DNA from: Harmothoe impar
Taxonomy: Eukaryota > Annelida > Polychaeta > Phyllodocida > Polynoidae
Assembly (NCBI GenBank): GCA_947462335.1
Contig: OX381709.1
Location: 84,258,622-84,322,621 of the forward strand
DNA length: 64,000 nucleotides
Direction of reading: 5' to 3'
Part shown: positions 63,233 to 64,000 of the stretch, one piece after another
Layout of the letters: each line of letters begins with the position of its first letter
Numbering within the stretch: position 1 is the stretch's first letter
Translations under genes and position numbers: made by a program
The notes under the pieces: model-generated
The model's input: the letters and a program-made list of their open reading frames with translations, nothing else
Told to the model about the DNA's origin: nothing
Databases searched by the model: none

Positions 63233-63265
63233 AGGACATTAAAGCACCATGCGGCCCATACAGGG

Positions 63266-63786
63266 TGACGGTTGCAGCTGGTTGTAATTATAAAGACATT
63301 AACCATCAGGACAGGAGGTAAACAAGAAAAGAAAACAGCTACAAAACATGGGGAATATATGGCGAATGTGTAGAGCTATACATATATCATATATTATACA
63401 TTATGTATATCCATATATGCAAAATGGATATTCTGCTCAATTCCTTCTTGAAATAAACGTGTAAATGGTAGGGATCCAGGTGTAGTGGAGGGCGTGTTAC
63501 AGGATATACCAGTATAGTATATATATATACCTGGACCCAGCTATGTCACATGGAGACACGACATCACCATTGTTTTGTATGGGAAGCGCCCTTGTCCACA
63601 CACCCCGAGACAAACTGAATCTAGTTATGTCTTCTCAACTGTGATGTTATTAAAATAGCTATGAACCAAATCTTTTTGATGCATACTCAAATACGTTATT
63701 TTACGTGATGTGTAATGTGTTATAGCTATTCCCCTCCTGATTCATTTAGTCACACCACAAAGTTACAATTCCCATTATGGAGTCTC
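63266..63786. other. Spacer, no gene seen
   Basis: AT-rich with ATATATCATATATTATAC and TATAGTATATATATATACC tracts. No exon or RNA gene. Confidence 0.4.
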
Positions 63787-63901
63787 CCCAACTAACAAAA
63801 GTTTATTATTTTACGTCAAAATGACGTTTTTAACATTGTAATGTTTTGCCATAATAAGGAGCCATAGAGAAACGTTGTATAACGTTGTTTTGTTCACTGG
63901 G
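63787..63901. mobile_element. Family A MITE, shortened
   Basis: CCCAACTAACAAAAG to TTTTGTTCACTGGG. TTTTACGTCAAAATGACG and TTTTGCCATAATAAGGAGCC present. Confidence 0.8.
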
Positions 63902-64000
63902 ATGCTATCAAGATGAACCAAATCTTTTGATGCATGGTTTAATAGGGGAAAAATCAAGAAATCACATAAAATAAAAAAAGATGTCCACTCTAATCAGTAT

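Larger units (their letters stand above)
62700..63265. mobile_element. Family B MITE interrupted twice by family A MITEs
   Basis: B pieces at about 62700-62748, 62897-63082 (GATGCATGAATGCAGC, GGCGAGTTAACCGCCGGGGC) and 63233-63265 (AAAGCACCATGCGGCCC) surround two complete family A copies. Confidence 0.55.

Overview
This window is non-coding-rich eukaryotic DNA, most likely from a marine invertebrate animal (an amphioxus-like genome is my best guess, at low confidence). The reasons are spliced genes with GT-AG introns, nuclear tRNA genes with internal A and B boxes, long CA, GA and poly-G/C tracts, and a very dense load of short inverted-repeat elements. I recognise no ordinary host protein gene. 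All convincing protein coding lies in one convergent gene pair between about 32.6 and 50.1 kb.

The pair: on the + strand, 11 exons (32594-42823) join in frame into 924 residues and end at a stop. This is a transposase-like protein of the DUF6589 type, with a WDN, GD and LDLLNE acidic-residue arrangement and an ING-like PHD finger inserted before the last acidic block. On the - strand, five exons (50139 down to 45288) join in frame into 367 residues of a RecQ-type SF2 helicase with motifs Ia, II (DEVH), III, IV, V and VI. The 5' exon carrying Walker A is not visible, and a 200-base gap lies just upstream. A transposase and helicase tail to tail, with no host gene near, look like one large DNA transposon. 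The helicase-bearing Academ lineage is the closest type I can recall, but I could not find the ends. Other elements have inserted in this unit only in introns and in the space between the genes.

Layout: 0-20 kb is a mosaic of small inverted-repeat elements, a C-rich low-complexity block (1.1-2.0 kb), a tRNA-Thr (13.9 kb) and a tRNA-Gln (19.8 kb). 20.4-23.1 kb is a 2.7 kb element built almost wholly from palindromic hexamers spaced 20-22 bp, with terminal inverted repeats and a 6-bp target duplication. 24.4-25.0 kb is a smaller element of the same design using GATATC. 25-32 kb holds fold-back elements, a pyrimidine block, a possible isolated exon and arrays of ACACACG/CGTGTGT palindromes. 32.6-50.1 kb is the gene pair. 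51-64 kb is again MITE mosaic, with a second identical tRNA-Gln (52.1 kb).

Two element families dominate. Family A (120-155 bp) has ends CCCAGTAAAC and CCCAGCTAAC, with AACGTT sites 10 bp apart. Family B (about 190-330 bp) has ends TTAACCCTTTAAGGACGG and an inner GCCCTGGCGAG/CTCGCCAGGGC hairpin. A is often found inserted in B. Family C is a 245-bp element, and family D is a fold-back rich in gagtc/gactc. Family names are mine. The B and other element ends are approximate unless stated, and all identities were read by eye.
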